NCBI GenBank assembly: GCA_014621425.1
Contig: JAANBB010000098.1
Coordinates: 1-64,000, forward strand
Origin: Cylindrodendrum hubeiense
Taxonomy: Eukaryota > Ascomycota > Sordariomycetes > Hypocreales > Nectriaceae
Length of the DNA stretch: 64,000 nt
Reading direction: 5' to 3'
Both the position numbers and the translations under genes were made by a program. The notes beneath the pieces are model-generated. The model did not search any database. It was not told where the DNA came from and saw only the letters and a program-made list of their open reading frames with translations. Numbering within the stretch: position 1 is the stretch's first letter; the number at the start of each line of letters is the position of its first letter. Positions 25,001 to 37,328 of the stretch are shown here, piece after piece.

Positions 25001-25812
25001 TCCTGGGCAAGGTTCTGTCCCTCAGTGGTGCTGGCGGGAGCAACAGCTCTGACGCCGGATGGGAGGACGAACTCCAGGCCGCGCGCCGTGACACGGCCGA
25101 GGGACGATCATTTTCGCCTCCGCCTTCGAAGCCATCTACATTTAACGGTCCCAAGGCTCGGAATTCCGACGATGACCTTCCTATTTACGAGGAGCCCAAG
25201 TTCGTCTTCAAGTTCATCCTCGCCTGGCAGAACCAAGCAGCACCCTTCCGCGATAGGTTCCTGACCCGCCCTCGTTTGCCCACGCCGGCCCAATCTCGAC
25301 TCGTACCGCCGCCTGCAAGCCACAACCCACAAGGGCTTTCTGGTGGTTACACTCCTCCGAAGCGCAATTTCTCGGACAGTCCGCAGCTGGGCGGACTGAT
25401 CAGCGGAGCGAGGAATGCGAGCCCCATGAGCTCGCCTGTTGATGAGAAGCCGCGGCGCCTCTCCCTTAGCCTCATCTCGGCTGCTGGAAATTCCGAGCTT
25501 TCGCTGTCGGATCTGGGCGATGACGCGGCTATTTCAGCTGCCCGTAAGGGAAGCCCTGCCCCGTCGACGCCAGCCGGAGAGACCGACTGGAACGCCGATC
25601 GATTCGATGACGGCGTCACTCATCCCATCAAGCCTGCTGGCATTTACACGAAGAACGTCGTATACGCAGGACGATCGCTCGCTGAGTGGGGCCAAGTTGT
25701 TTTCGAATGCAACAACTTTGTTGAGCGCCGTCGTGACGAGGGCGTGGTTAACATCGGGAACATGGAAATCCCAATCCTTGGTGTTGACGGATTCCGCAAA
25801 CTCGGAAACTAA
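22075..25812 (+). CDS. DUF1765-type protein with a disrupted 5' reading frame
   Basis: Coding sequence runs from the ATG at 22075 to the stop at 25812, with a clear 53-nt intron at 24658-24710 (GTAAGA...CTCTAG). The frame starting at 22075 (residues PRSHSSPDL... to KTRTN) ends in TAG at 22432. The frame used from 22442 (SLVERPRWLP onward) is shifted by +1. A 10-nt segment at 22432-22441, partly repeating the preceding ACGAAC, accounts for the shift; without it the product is about 1,224 residues. A 55-nt weak intron at 22354-22408 is the alternative (about 1,209 residues). The N-terminal ~280 residues are Ser/Pro-rich and probably disordered. The central ~450 residues form a long helical domain that I relate to the fungal DUF1765 family. 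The C-terminal part has Ser/Pro-rich insertions and ends near NMEIPILGVDGFRKLGN. The molecular function is unknown. Family name from memory, moderate certainty. Confidence 0.75.
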
Positions 25813-26739
25813 TAGCTGCAAGTCTCGCTGGGCCATGGGCCTCACGCAAGACATGTCACCTTGCACATTCACTCTCACACAGTCATACATACCCCTCAGC
25901 CAAAACATACATCCCCGGTGGCGTTGGCAGCATTTGCTTTTATTTATTGCACAAAACAATCATTACACCATCACTGGATGAGTTATTACTCCCTATACAC
26001 ATTTGCATCCGATGGATATTTAGGGGCACGCGCCCCTGCATGCATTATGCCATCATCTGACGAATCACTTGGAGTGGTTTGGTCATGTGTTCGAGATTTT
26101 CGACACCTGGTTTTACATATTTTCTGTTTGCGCGATATTAGTGGCGTTTGAGAAGGACTACCTGGCTGCCCATTTGTTTCTGTTTCTTCTTCCTCTCTTT
26201 TTCTTCTTCATGATTATTTAGTCATCCGGGCGGCTTGGGGTAGGCTTCTTTGGATTCCTCGGTGTGGTGGATGGACGCAATACATTGCCGGCATGGCATG
26301 CGACATTGGTGTTTGGTTTGTAACGGTGGCCCGTTGTGTATATATATACTAGATTGGGAGTGGGAAAGGGCCTCGGTGAATACAGAAGATGTTCCTTCTG
26401 AAAGAAAATTCGGTTGCTTTACGTGAACGCAGTAATGAGTGATTTGATTTCCCCCGTATCTTGGGGAGGAGAGAATGAGATATAGATTCAAGCATGCCCG
26501 TGTCACACACATCATCCACATAATCCACGTCATTCATTTATTCATCTTACTCTATGTTAACCAGTGCTGATTACTTAGAGTTCTTACATATCCAAGGGAG
26601 GAACCGTGTAGGTCGAGTCGAGCTCAATCTGACCCCTATTCTCCCTAGTCGGATAAAACCTCTGACCTCCGAGTCCATTCAGTTCCTTCGACCAAGATCG
26701 GCTCCACGGCCGACCCATGCCTTCTCTCGCCAATCCACA
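25813..26739. other. Intergenic region, convergent gene ends
   Basis: The 3' ends of the DUF1765-type and GFA-type genes face each other here. The DNA is AT-richer than the flanking coding sequence and holds no convincing open frame. Confidence 0.4.
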
Positions 26740-27417
26740 TTATTGGCTGCTGAGGGCAGCCTTCAGGTCCACCCACCAGTTCCTAACAACTGGCTTCAAC
26801 GCCTGCAGTCTCTCCAGAGCATCCCCCTGCACCAGTGCGTCCCGACTGGGATAGTATTCCTCGAACTGAGGCTTCCCATCGTTGACGGCGAGGAAGGCCA
26901 TGCGGCTGCGCGTGTAGATGTGTACGTCGGGCTCAATCTCCCAAGGGCGATCGAGGGTGCCCACGCGTATGTATGAGACGTGCGGCCCGCCGTCGGCGTA
27001 GAAGTTCCACAGGCCAACGTGACAACTCGGACAGTGCGCAACGGTCTGTCCGAGGCCGGACTGGGTCGGGATGCAGACGGGCGCGGGCGCGGGCTTGGAG
27101 TCGGGGTCGGGCTGCTCGTGGGTCGTGGAGACGGAGTCGGTGGCATTCGCGAAGGCGGGCATGAGACCGGCGCAGACGGGCTCCGGGGCTGCGGGGTTAC
27201 CGGCGACAGAAGGCGAGGCCGAGGGCAGCTGGACAAGGGCGGTGGACTCGATGATGGCGTTGAGGGCGAAGGCGGAACCGGTCTGGCGCTGGCAGGCGGT
27301 GCAGTAGCAGCAGTGGACGAGGATGGGGGGCTGGGTGAGCTGGTAGCGGATGAGGCCACAGGCGCAGCCGCCGGTGAGGGGAAGGAGATCTTTCTTTTCG
27401 GAGTAGTGGGTAGTCAT
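26740..27417 (-). CDS. GFA / CENP-V-type zinc-binding protein
   Basis: Single exon, 225 residues. It shows the zinc-binding pattern of the Mss4-like fold shared by glutathione-dependent formaldehyde-activating (GFA) and CENP-V proteins: GGCACGLIRY near residue 16, HCCYCTACQRQTGS near 35, and HCPSCHVGLW near 128. These Cys residues ligate two zinc ions in the family. Between the second and third blocks lies an unusual stretch of about 60 residues rich in Pro, Ala and Ser, where family members usually have a short loop. The family is large in fungi and only some members have demonstrated activity, so a GFA reaction should not be assumed. Codons are strongly C-biased, and the ATG context and the upstream GC-rich region fit a normal start. 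Confidence 0.88.
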   Translation of the reverse strand: MTTHYSEKKDLLPLTGGCACGLIRYQLTQPPILVHCCYCTACQRQTGSAFALNAIIESTALVQLPSASPSVAGNPAAPEPVCAGLMPAFANATDSVSTTHEQPDPDSKPAPAPVCIPTQSGLGQTVAHCPSCHVGLWNFYADGGPHVSYIRVGTLDRPWEIEPDVHIYTRSRMAFLAVNDGKPQFEEYYPSRDALVQGDALERLQALKPVVRNWWVDLKAALSSQ

Positions 27418-27962
27418 GGCGACGACGTTTCGATGGAAGGGAGATGGGAGATGAGAGATGAAGTTGACAGACGAAAGATAAGGGGCGCGGTCACAATGCT
27501 GGCAAGTCAGAGAAAGGGCGTGAAATGAGGAGGGAGGGAAGCGTGAACAAAGGCAGCAGGCGATGAGAGAAGACGCCGTGTTAGTGGCGAAAGGTGGGGT
27601 TGCCGTCGCTGGCCAGTGAGCTTGGGGGGCATGGCCGAATTAGGAAATCCAAGATTGCAAAAGCTGAGAAAGCAGCTGAGGGGACGCTGCGGTGAGGGGT
27701 TTTGGTGCCCTAATGGGCGGGAGACGAAGCAACCAGGCAGCGATGGCCGAGAGATCTGGTAGAGTTGAGCGTCTTTTCACGTCTGATCTGACTAACTTGG
27801 GTATTTTACATCAAGTGTGAGTGACCACCGAAGCCTGCGTTCCTCCATGACCCCAATCACCTTTTTCTCTTGCCATCCGCCCCAGCAATCTTCCATGGCC
27901 ATTCGAATCTTCTCGCACGTTGCTGAGCCAAGAAGAAGCCCCTCAGCTAAACTACCTTGCTC
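27418..27962. other. Intergenic region
   Basis: Holds the promoter of the GFA-type gene and the 3' end of the BTB gene. I see no gene. Confidence 0.4.
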
Positions 27963-29072
27963 TTAATTTAAGTGAAGTATGGTGATAATATTGGTCTTTT
28001 CGGCTTGGATGCTCAACTGCGTTTCTTGCCAATCTGGTAGCACGAGCTCCTCCTGGCAGCGTTCACGAATGGATGCCAATACTGAAGCCATTGGTCCACC
28101 ACAGCTACAGCTGATCGGAGATTTTCCGATGTTCAAGAGATGTCCCCGCAGCTTGTTCAAGCTACCGGTGAATTCAGTACACGTACCCTTGTTGATCATG
28201 GACTTGAGGTTGAGCTTGTAACTGCGTTGGATGATGTCTCCGAGAACAGCAGGGCCGTTTTGATGAGTATGAGACATGTAATAGTTGGTTTGATTACAAA
28301 AACTCTCCACTTGGGCTGATTGAAATAGTTTTTCCATGACGTCGTGGCAACTGTCGTCAAAGATGGTGAGGCAGTGCTGGCGATAGCTGGCGACAGTGTC
28401 TATAAAAGGTTAGGCCCATGCGCGCTGTTTGGAATAAAATCGAGGCTTACCCAAAGTGTGAGTCAGAGAAATATAGGGATAATCCAGCAGACGCATGCCT
28501 TCTGGATCAATGAGCTCGTTGTTCTCGTTCACCCTGACATTCCATGCCAACTTCTTCACCACAGCCTTGAGGAGCTTATGGTGGCCCGTTTCCCATGCAA
28601 CAAAAAGACACTGCATTAAACAGCGTGGAATCCTCGGATCGACCAACGCATTAGAAGGAAAATAGCGCTCCAGCCATCTTGGTGCCATGGGTCGCAGGAC
28701 TCTTGCCATGTCGTATTTGTTGGTCAAGACGCAGAGCTCAAATATGTCAGACAACATAAATTTATCATATGGTTGCTCGTAGACAGCATGTGCCATGTCC
28801 ATGAGTTGTGCGAATGCTATTGGGCTGTCTTCAGGAAGCTTGACTTCCCATCTGCCCTTGTCGGGCTTGGCTTCAGAAAACTTGACGCTGAGCATGGCAC
28901 GGAAGACTGTAGAGGATCGGGATAGTGCTCGAGAGTCGACGAGCATTTCTTGAGGCGATGTGGTACCGACAGTCAGATACAGGTCTCCAGCCGGATCAAA
29001 CTCGATAGTCGCGTTAGTAACAGTTAGTGGTGTGGCAACTAGAGTCGGACTATCAAATGCTGGCGTAACCAT
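27963..29072 (-). CDS. BTB/POZ-domain protein
   Basis: Two exons: 28451-29072 and 27963-28399, with a 51-nt intron (GTAAGC...TTATAG, phase 1). The product is 352 residues. Residues about 25-115 form a BTB/POZ domain: FDPAGDLYLTVG, then LVDSRALSRSSTVFRAML, then WEVKLPEDSPIAFAQLMDMAH, the usual strand-helix order. The remaining ~230 residues are helical, with several Cys and His in the last third (CSCGGP, RERCQEELVLPDW), and match no named family I recognise. Fungal proteins of this BTB-only type are numerous and mostly unstudied. Some BTB proteins bridge substrates to Cul3 ligases, but that role is not shown here. Third positions are less C-biased than in nearby housekeeping genes, in keeping with an accessory gene. 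Confidence 0.82.
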
Positions 29073-30197
29073 GATGGGCAGGTAGCTGATATGGCGAATG
29101 CGAAAGCATCGCCATATATTCCTGGACTTATGGGAAAGGTATCGATTGTAGCGGATGTGTGGCTTCGTTCAAGAAGGAGGGTGATGCGAGGGAAGAGTTG
29201 TGAGAGGTGAAATTGGTGTGGGCTTTGGGAGGTAAGAAGTTTCTTCAGTGTTGGGTACACTGCCCGTTAGTGATTTTATAAAGGGCGGGACACAGAGCCA
29301 TGTCTGCCTATGCAGCTGCGTGACAGCTGGCAGCCGGAGCAGTGAATCATGGGTAGCATACAACACAAATACCTAGAACGGCAAGCTGACAAAAGAAGAA
29401 AAATATCATGTTGTTTCTCGGTGATCTGATAGCTCCCTAAACGTAGGGAAATCTGCCTGAAGTGTTATCTTCCCATGTGTGACTGAGTTCAGAAAGACAG
29501 CATTTGATTCCCTTTTACCGTCGGTTTCTTTGTTCCTTTGGTCAGCCTGGTGGTCTCGGATGTTGTTCGCCCTTCGCATGACACCTTTGAGTATGTCTGC
29601 GTGTCCCGGCGAGCTTCATTTGCAAATCTCCTCATAAGAGTGTAAATGTTGATTAAAGAACCATAAGCAGTGTTGGTATTTATATGACCTGGCAATGGAA
29701 AGGGCCTTATGCGAGAGAGTCTCAAACACACGACCCTTTCACTTGGTCATTGCTATCGAGAAAAGCAAACAGTCAATCATGAGCAATACTATAACAAAAT
29801 AAAACAGACGACAGCGAGGATTCCTCGGTCGTCACCGACCCGAGTACTGACTCGCCGCTTCTCATGTGCCACCGTCGCGCCCGCAACATGAAACCTATAC
29901 CTAGGTAGGTACCTAGGTATCTAGCCAATGGGAAGTATTAAATCAAGTCTCTTTGGCGTGCCTACGTCAGAGTCACCTTTCCTCGGCCGAGGACCAACGA
30001 TGACTCCTCCCTCTCTGACAAAGTTCTTGTCCCGCCTCAACCACCAGCCTTCCCTTCAGTCAAGAAAGAAGATCACCCGAAGAATGGTCATATTTTGACC
30101 TTTGGTTACCTGAGAGATCCCCGCCTCTTGCACATTTGGCCAGAACCCATCGCCGTCCTACTTTTGAGCCCCCTCGTCGCCCCTTTCTACACAGGCC
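29073..30197. other. Divergent intergenic region between the BTB and RPC1 genes
   Basis: 1.1 kb between divergent starts. It includes a palindrome-rich CCTAGGTA stretch at 29898-29925 and a CCAAT sequence at about 29924-29928. I see no gene. Confidence 0.4.
29898..29925. repeat. Palindromic TACCTAGGTA repeat
   Basis: Overlapping TACCTAGGTA and TAGGTACCTA palindromes form an inverted, partly tandem array about 270 nt upstream of the RPC1 start codon. Similar shorter forms appear near 52472 and 54460. Confidence 0.65.
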
Positions 30198-33100
30198 ATG
30201 GCAGATTCAACCGACAGCCCAGTCACGCAGCAGCTTGTTGACAAGCTACCCAAGCGCTTCGCCGGCATCAAGTTTGGGATACAGTAAGAACCCAGTTTCC
30301 AGTCCGAATCATATCTTCAGTTGACGCTGATGACTTACAACTCCTACCAAATAGATCTAACCAGGATATCGCGAACCAAGCGGTGGTCGAAGTTTCCAAC
30401 CGCCTACTCTACGACGTTGGGAACAACCGCGCTCCCTACCGCCACGGCCCCCTCGATCCTCAACTGGTGAGCTGCCCCTCTGCCTTTGCGCGGTCCTACA
30501 CACCTACCAGGAAACTAATAAGAGACTTCTGGATAGGGCACTTCGAGCAAGTTGGGCAAATGTTCCACCTGCCATGAATCACTTCAGAATTGCAACGGTC
30601 ACTTCGGCTATGTAAAACTTGCGCTGCCGGCGTTTCACGTCGGGTATTTTCGTTTCGTTATGTCAATCCTCCAAGAGATCTGCAAGGTATGTACTACACT
30701 CTCACATGAGCTCCATTTCCTTAGCTCAAAGAGTGCAACCGTCGCTAACAAGTGCTCTAGGACTGTGGTCATATACTGCTTGAAGAGTGTGATCGACAAG
30801 CCTTCCTAAGCGAATTACGACATCCTCATCTGGATAACCTGCGCCGAACCCAGATATCCAAGCGCATAAATGAGCAATGCCGCAAGGCCAAGACGTGTCC
30901 CTACTGCGATGCCATCAACGGCCAAATCCGTAAAGTTGGTGTCCTCAAGCTTGCTCATGACAGATTCTCTTCCTACAACAAGTCGAATGCTTTGAAAAAG
31001 ACAGTGCCTGAGAGCAAAGTCAAATTCGACGCATCCTTTGCTACGGCTCGACAAGAGAACCCTGACCTCGATAAGCATTTACGGAAGGCTATGGAAGACC
31101 TCAACCCACTACAGGTTCTCAATCTTTTCAAGGGCATCAGTCCAACTGATTGTGAGCTTCTCGGTTTAGATCCTACTGAGGGCCGACCTGAGATGTTCAT
31201 CTGGCAATTCGTCCCGGCCCCTCCAGTATGCATCCGCCCATCTGTTGCCCAAGAAGAAAACGCAAGCAATGAGGACGACCTGACAACAAAGCTCGCTGAT
31301 ATTGTGTGGGTCAGTGGTATGATTCGCTCAGCATTACAGAAGGGTACTGCTATTCAGACCATCATGGAACAGTGGGAATATCTCCAGACCCAGATTGCCA
31401 TGTATGTCAATAGTGACATGCCAGGCCTACAACAACCCAGCCTTGGAAAGACCACAAGGGGCTTCTGTCAGCGCCTAAAGGGTAAACATGGGCGATTCCG
31501 CGGTAATCTCTCTGGTAAACGAGTCGATTTCTCCGGTCGCACTGTTATTTCACCCGATCCTAATCTTGGAATTGATCAAGTGGCTATCCCTCAGCTTGTT
31601 GCTAAAAATTTGACTTATCCAGAGAGAGTCCAACAACATAATATCACGAAACTACAGAAATGCATCAAGAATGGCCCTAGTATTTGGCCGGGGGCCCAGC
31701 AAGTCATCAAAAAGGATGATGATGGGGAGTATAAAATCTCTCTCAAATTTGGAAATAGGGAACTGGCTGCAAGCCAGCTGACTATCGGGGATATTGTTGA
31801 ACGTCATCTTGAAGATAATGATATTGTTCTATTCAATCGCCAGCCATCCCTTCATAAGCTCAGTATTATGAGCCATCTTGCGAAGATTCGGCCATGGAAG
31901 ACATTTCGGTTAAACGAATGTGTATGCGGTCCATACAATGCTGATTTTGATGGAGACGAGATGAATATTCATATTCCACAAACTGAAGAAGCTCGAGCTG
32001 AAGCGATCAATCTGATGGGAGTTAAGTATAATCTCATAACACCGAGGAATGGGGAACCGATTATTGCAGCAACCCAAGACTTCATCACAGCCGCATTCCT
32101 GCTTAGTAGTAAGGATAACTTCTTTGATCGGAAGACATTCGTCTATATTTGCATGCGTATGCTTGACACTCAGACTTCACTCGACCTTCCATCACCTACA
32201 ATTATTGCCCCAGTGGCATTATGGACAGGCAAGCAAATTTTCAGTGTGCTTATGCGGCCAAATAAGCAATCACCAGTGAAGGTCAACCTTGAAGCGAAAT
32301 GCAAAAACTTCATGTCACGAACTGACCAGTATCCTGATATGGATCCTAATGATGGTTGGCTTGTGGTTCGGAATTCTGAGGTTATGTGTGGTCAGTTGGA
32401 TAAATCCACTGTGGGATCGGGAAAGAAGGACTCTATCTTCTACGTCATTCTCCGCGATTTTGGTCCCGATGAAGCCGTTCTTGCTATGAATCGGTTAGCG
32501 AGGCTATGCGCCCGACATCTTACCAACCGAGGCTTCTCTATTGGCGTGGGCGACGTTTGCCCAGCTAAAAGTTTGAAGGACGAAGTAGAGAAGTTGGTCT
32601 CTGTCGCGTATCGACACTGCGATGATCTTATCGAAATGTTCAAACAGGGGAAGCTGGAAAAAGCCTCTGGTTGCAATATAGAGCAGACATTGGAAAATTC
32701 CATCTCAGGCATCCTCAACAAGGTCCGACAACAAGCTGGTGAATATTGTATCGACACACTCAGTCGCAACAACACACCACTTATCATGGCCAAGTCAGGA
32801 TCAAAAGGCTCAACTATCAATGTCGCTCAGATGATTGCTCTGGTTGGCCAGCAGATTATTGGTGGTCAACGGGTACCTGATGGCTTTCAAGACCGAAGTT
32901 TACCACATTTTCATAAGAATGCTCGTCAGCCTCCTTCAAAAGGCTTTGTTAAGAATAGTTTCTATTCTGGCCTTCTCCCTACAGAATTTCTCTTCCATGC
33001 TATCTCTGGTCGAGAGGGATTAGTTGATACAGCTGTCAAGACTGCAGAGACTGGGTATATGTCACGAAGATTAATGAAGTCCCTTGAAGATCTCTCTACT

Positions 33101-34762
33101 CAGTATGATGATACAGTTCGGACTTCTGATGGTACTATTATTCAGTTTCAATTTGGTGCTGATAAACTTGACCCAGCTGATATGGAAGGGATAACTGGAC
33201 CAGTTCATTTCCAGCGAACTTGGAGTCATGCTGAGGCTCTCACATGGGACCACGATGAACGCTCTTTACTTCCAAGCGAGATCAGGGCGGTTTGTGGTTC
33301 TATGCTTGAGGGTGAACAGAAGCGACTTCTGCGCAGGGGTCTGCTGCACAACGAAGTTCTTCACTACGATGACAAGAGTGATTATGCTGTTGACGAGCAT
33401 GAGGGTGAACGGAAGTTTCTCAAGGAGATTGAGTCCCACATTGATCGATTGGCCTCAAAGCTATCAACCATACGGAAGCTCGCCGGGTTCAATGGTATCG
33501 AGATGATCAACCCAACAGCACAAGCCCATGCAGACCGAACAGCTAAAGTATCAGCAACAACTCTGGGACTCTTTATTCAGCTTTGTCTGGAGAAATATAA
33601 GAAGGCTCATGTGGAGCCTGGCCATGCTGTTGGTGCTATTGGAGCCCAGTCTATTGGCGAGCCAGGCACACAGATGACACTGAAGACTTTCCACTTTGCC
33701 GGCGTCGCTGGTATGAGTATTACACAAGGTGTCCCTCGAATTAGGGAGATTATTAATGCGTCTAAAGCTATCAGCACGCCGGTCATTACCTGTCCATTGC
33801 TTAATGACCAGCAGATTGAGGCAGCAAAAGTCGTCAAAGCCCGTATTGAGAAGACATACATGTCTGATATTCTCCGCTTTACTGAAGATGAATGGCGTTC
33901 TGATGAGGGTAATTTGATCATGCAGATTGACACAGGCAGGCTTGCAGACATGCACTTAGGTATTGGTGTTTATGATATCGCTCGGGCTATTTGCAACCAA
34001 CGAAAACTCAAAATATCGCCAGATGACCTGACAATTGATGGAGAAAGGATTGTTCTTCGCATCAGAGACGCCAAAAACACATCGGCGAATAGTACCACCA
34101 GAAGCGAATCCACCACCCCGGAAGCCGGTGATCTGCTACCGCGAGCTAACTTCCTTCGTCAAGCACTTCCAAGTATATCGATCTCTGGCTATGCAGACGC
34201 CACGCGCGCCCTTATTGAAACATCTGAAGAGAGCACTCATCGGGTCTTGGTCGAGGGCTACGGTCTCCAGGCTTGTATGACAACGGAAGGTGTGATTGGC
34301 ACAAAGACTCGGTCAAATAGCGTGATGGAGTGCAACCAGGTCCTGGGTATTGAGGCAGCAAGAACTACAATCGCTGACGAAATCAACCAAGTCATGGGTT
34401 ATATGGGCATTGATCACCGACATATGCAGCTCTTAGCTGACGTCATGACCTACAAGGGAGAGGTTCTTGGCATCACACGGTTCGGACTGTCGAAAATGAG
34501 GGATAGTGTTTTGCATTTGGCTTCATTTGAGAAGACCCCAGATCACTTATTTGCAGCAGCCGCAGGAATGAAAACTGATCAGATCGAGGGAGTCAGTGAG
34601 AGTATCATCATGGGGCAAACTATGGGTCTTGGTACTGGTGCATTCCAAGTTGTGCGGCGTCTGGGTATTCGACAAAGCGATCTGTGTCGGAAACCGACTT
34701 TGTTCGAAGATGCGTGGAGGACGGACTTAGTACTGAAGAGAAAGGGTGGGGCAAAAGTATAG
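30198..34762 (+). CDS. RPC1: RNA polymerase III largest subunit RPC1
   Basis: Four exons: 30198-30283, 30355-30466, 30537-30686 and 30761-34762. The introns (71, 70 and 74 nt) cluster at the 5' end, and all have canonical ends. The product is 1,449 residues, close to yeast Rpo31/Rpc160 (1,460). It is the catalytic clamp-and-active-site subunit of Pol III, which makes tRNA, 5S rRNA and U6. The N-terminal zinc sites appear as CSTCHESLQNCNGHFG and DCGHILLEEC, with a second CPYC pair. The metal-binding loop NADFDGDEMNIH lies at residues 509-520, with catalytic Asp511, 513 and 515. The funnel and bridge-helix region includes GAQSIGEPGTQMTLKTFHFA, the trigger-loop region typical of Pol III. The C-terminal domain lacks the heptad repeats of Pol II. 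Third codon positions are richer in A and T than in neighbouring genes. Confidence 0.97.
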
Positions 34763-35936
34763 ATGCATGTGTCTGCCATGGACAGTGTCAAGTAGAAATT
34801 CTGTAGAGATTACTGCTTAGGGAACTCGAGAGTGTATAGCGGCCTCCCTATCGATTAATCTTGTCCTTGAGTGCCAACTTTCGAAGTTCTATCCCGCCTG
34901 GGGGCATAATGTTAGAAAGGGTGAAACCACTTCGTAATGTGTCCTCACCTCGATGACACGGAACTATCTTTGGCAATCAGCTGCGTGAGACCAGAGGATT
35001 GGGGGTACTCGACCACGCAACTGCATGAAAGCTCGACAACCAAGATGTCCGATTTGGCATAGGGACTGGCAGCACGATCATGCCCGAAAGCTCCAGCCCA
35101 GCTCGTACTACAGCCCTGAATACTCAATACTTTTACCCCATTCTTTTGCGATGGCTCCGGCTATGTCGGCGAGCACTCCATCGCAGCCTCTGTATCCCTT
35201 CCGCTCTGGAACGGCCGGCATACTTCATAATGTCCGTTGTTGGTCGAATAACCGACGCCGTGGACTGCCATCTCGAAGCCGAGCAACGGGCAAACAAATA
35301 AAAATCGAGGATAGGGCTTTGAATACATTATGAGTCTTGGTAAATCGAGTGATTTTGAATCCGTCGTGGTACACTTTGACTAATACGATGGGTCTGACAC
35401 TTGATGATGGCCTCTGCATCTCCATATGACTTTGGCCTGTATCGAAATCCATGCCGTCGTATCCATCTAAGTGTTACACGCTAGGGTCATCTGCGCCATC
35501 CTCACTTGAGTTCGGCGGGTTGCGGTTTGGGGCGTGATCGGTATGATCAGTTGATACAATCCAAGGAGCGGCACATCCAATTCCCAACATTTGTTAACGT
35601 ATAGTGCAGGAATACGAATACTGTTCTTCCAACAATTGCCTAAAAGATGCCCTAAGATCTCACAATGAGGGTCATTCGGGTGAACAAGATGCTTAATTGT
35701 GAACATCAGGGTCGGTCAAGGATACTGAATCGCGGGATGAGTGATATCCGTTGGGCGGTAGCGAGTCAGGGGTGGAAGGCTGTCCAGTCTCAAGGCGCCG
35801 TCGAGCCCCCACGTTGGCTCACTCGAGGCGGTGATGGGTGGGTTTACCCTGGAGCTGGGGAACGGGCGGATGGGCGGATGGGCCATGGCCCGTGGAGGAG
35901 GAGGGAGTTGATTGACAGTCGCTCGAGGGAAACCGG

Positions 35937-35950
35937 GGGACACGTGCTCA
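35937..35950. promoter_or_regulatory. E-box CACGTG, copy 1
   Basis: GGGGACACGTGCTC contains the palindromic class-B E-box CACGTG at 35941-35946. The same 14-mer recurs 174 nt downstream. A role in controlling the downstream bHLH gene is inferred. Confidence 0.4.
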
Positions 35951-36110
35951 TCCTAGCAGGAGGACGAATAATGGAGGCCAAATTTCCATGACCCCCTGTA
36001 GACCCTTGTAGATCCTGGCTGGCGACCCCTGCGCCTAGCTTGGTGACTATCAGCACCTGGCGATTAGACTAGTGTGTGGGAGGTCTGAGTGAGCACCAGG
36101 ATCTGGGACG

Positions 36111-36124
36111 GGGACACGTGCTCG
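36111..36124. promoter_or_regulatory. E-box CACGTG, copy 2
   Basis: Second identical copy of the 14-mer, with CACGTG at 36115-36120. It lies about 2 kb upstream of the bHLH start codon. Confidence 0.4.
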
Positions 36125-37306
36125 ACTGCCCTCGAACTGGTGGATTTCGTATTCTGCTGTGGTGGCGGGCCATGAGCTGTGACGTGCTTGGCAGATTGGT
36201 GGAGGAGGTGGAGACGGAAGATGGAGGAGAGAAAGTGGAGGTCTGGAGGGTCTGGAGGATATGGAGGAGGTGTGGAGGCTGAACGAGGGACCGTGTCATG
36301 ACTGCTTAGTCTGGAGTAATTAGGCGATGCTGTTGTTCTTGGTGTTGAATGTGGTATCTGGGTGATTTCCGGAGGTTCAAGGGCAGAGATAAAAAACGGG
36401 CGAAGTGTCGACGGAATGACAGAAGCCCGAGTGGCAAAAACAGGTCAATCAAGGCTTGTCTGGATTAGTTGATCGGTCTAGAAGTTGGGGTCGTGATGGG
36501 TCTGTGCGAGGCTTGTGTCCCAGGTAGGCCTGCCTTTATTTCGACGTCTAGGATAAGGGCGCCAGAGGCAAGATGTCGCGCTCGTCGGTGCTCCGTCTCC
36601 CTGGTGTTTGCTGGCATGCGGATGTGAGGTGCAGTGGTTTTGGTGCCGGGTGTAAGTAGTTGGGATGCTGAGGCGACTGCAGCTGCCACCGAGACGAGTG
36701 TTAATGTGCTATCGGGTAGGCACCTAGACAGCGTCAAGTGTCAAGTCCATCACATGCGTCTCCCTCGCCCAATTCTCCATTCCCGCAGTCTCCATTGCAC
36801 TTCTCCCCCTGCCTCCATCCTCGAAGTACTGCCGTGTACGTCGACAGCCCGCAGCAGAAGCTCAAGCCAAGCTTTTTTTTTACGGCCACTCCACGCCGCT
36901 CCTTCCCCCTCGAGCCCACCCCTGGCCAGCGCACGCTTGCCGTGAACGCCGCACCGACGACCACATGGGCGAATACCCCGCGCTGATTCGCCGGCCAGCT
37001 TGGACGGCATCGGAGAGCACGCGACCATTTTCTCGATGATGCTTGGTCCAGAGCAAAGTCAAGGCCCGTCCGACCCCGAAACGGGTTCCATCATCCATCC
37101 TCCTGGGGCCTGCGCCCGCGGATTGGAGGAGGCCGAGGGCAGGAGCGGATTGAAACTCTCTTGCCTTGGGGTTTGTGGCTTTTGGTGGTTGGGGTCGTGG
37201 GTTCCTTGTGCGTGCGCTGCGTGCGCTGCGTCCTTCCTGCTCGTGCTCGTACTTGTCCAGCCAGCAGCTCCTGCGCTATGGAGATAGCGTGTGCGTGTGC
37301 GTGTCG

Positions 37307-37328
37307 TCTCTCTCTCTCTCTCTCTCTC
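37307..37328. repeat. (TC)11 microsatellite
   Basis: Eleven uninterrupted TC dinucleotides on the plus strand, in the pyrimidine-rich upstream region of the bHLH gene. Confidence 0.95.
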
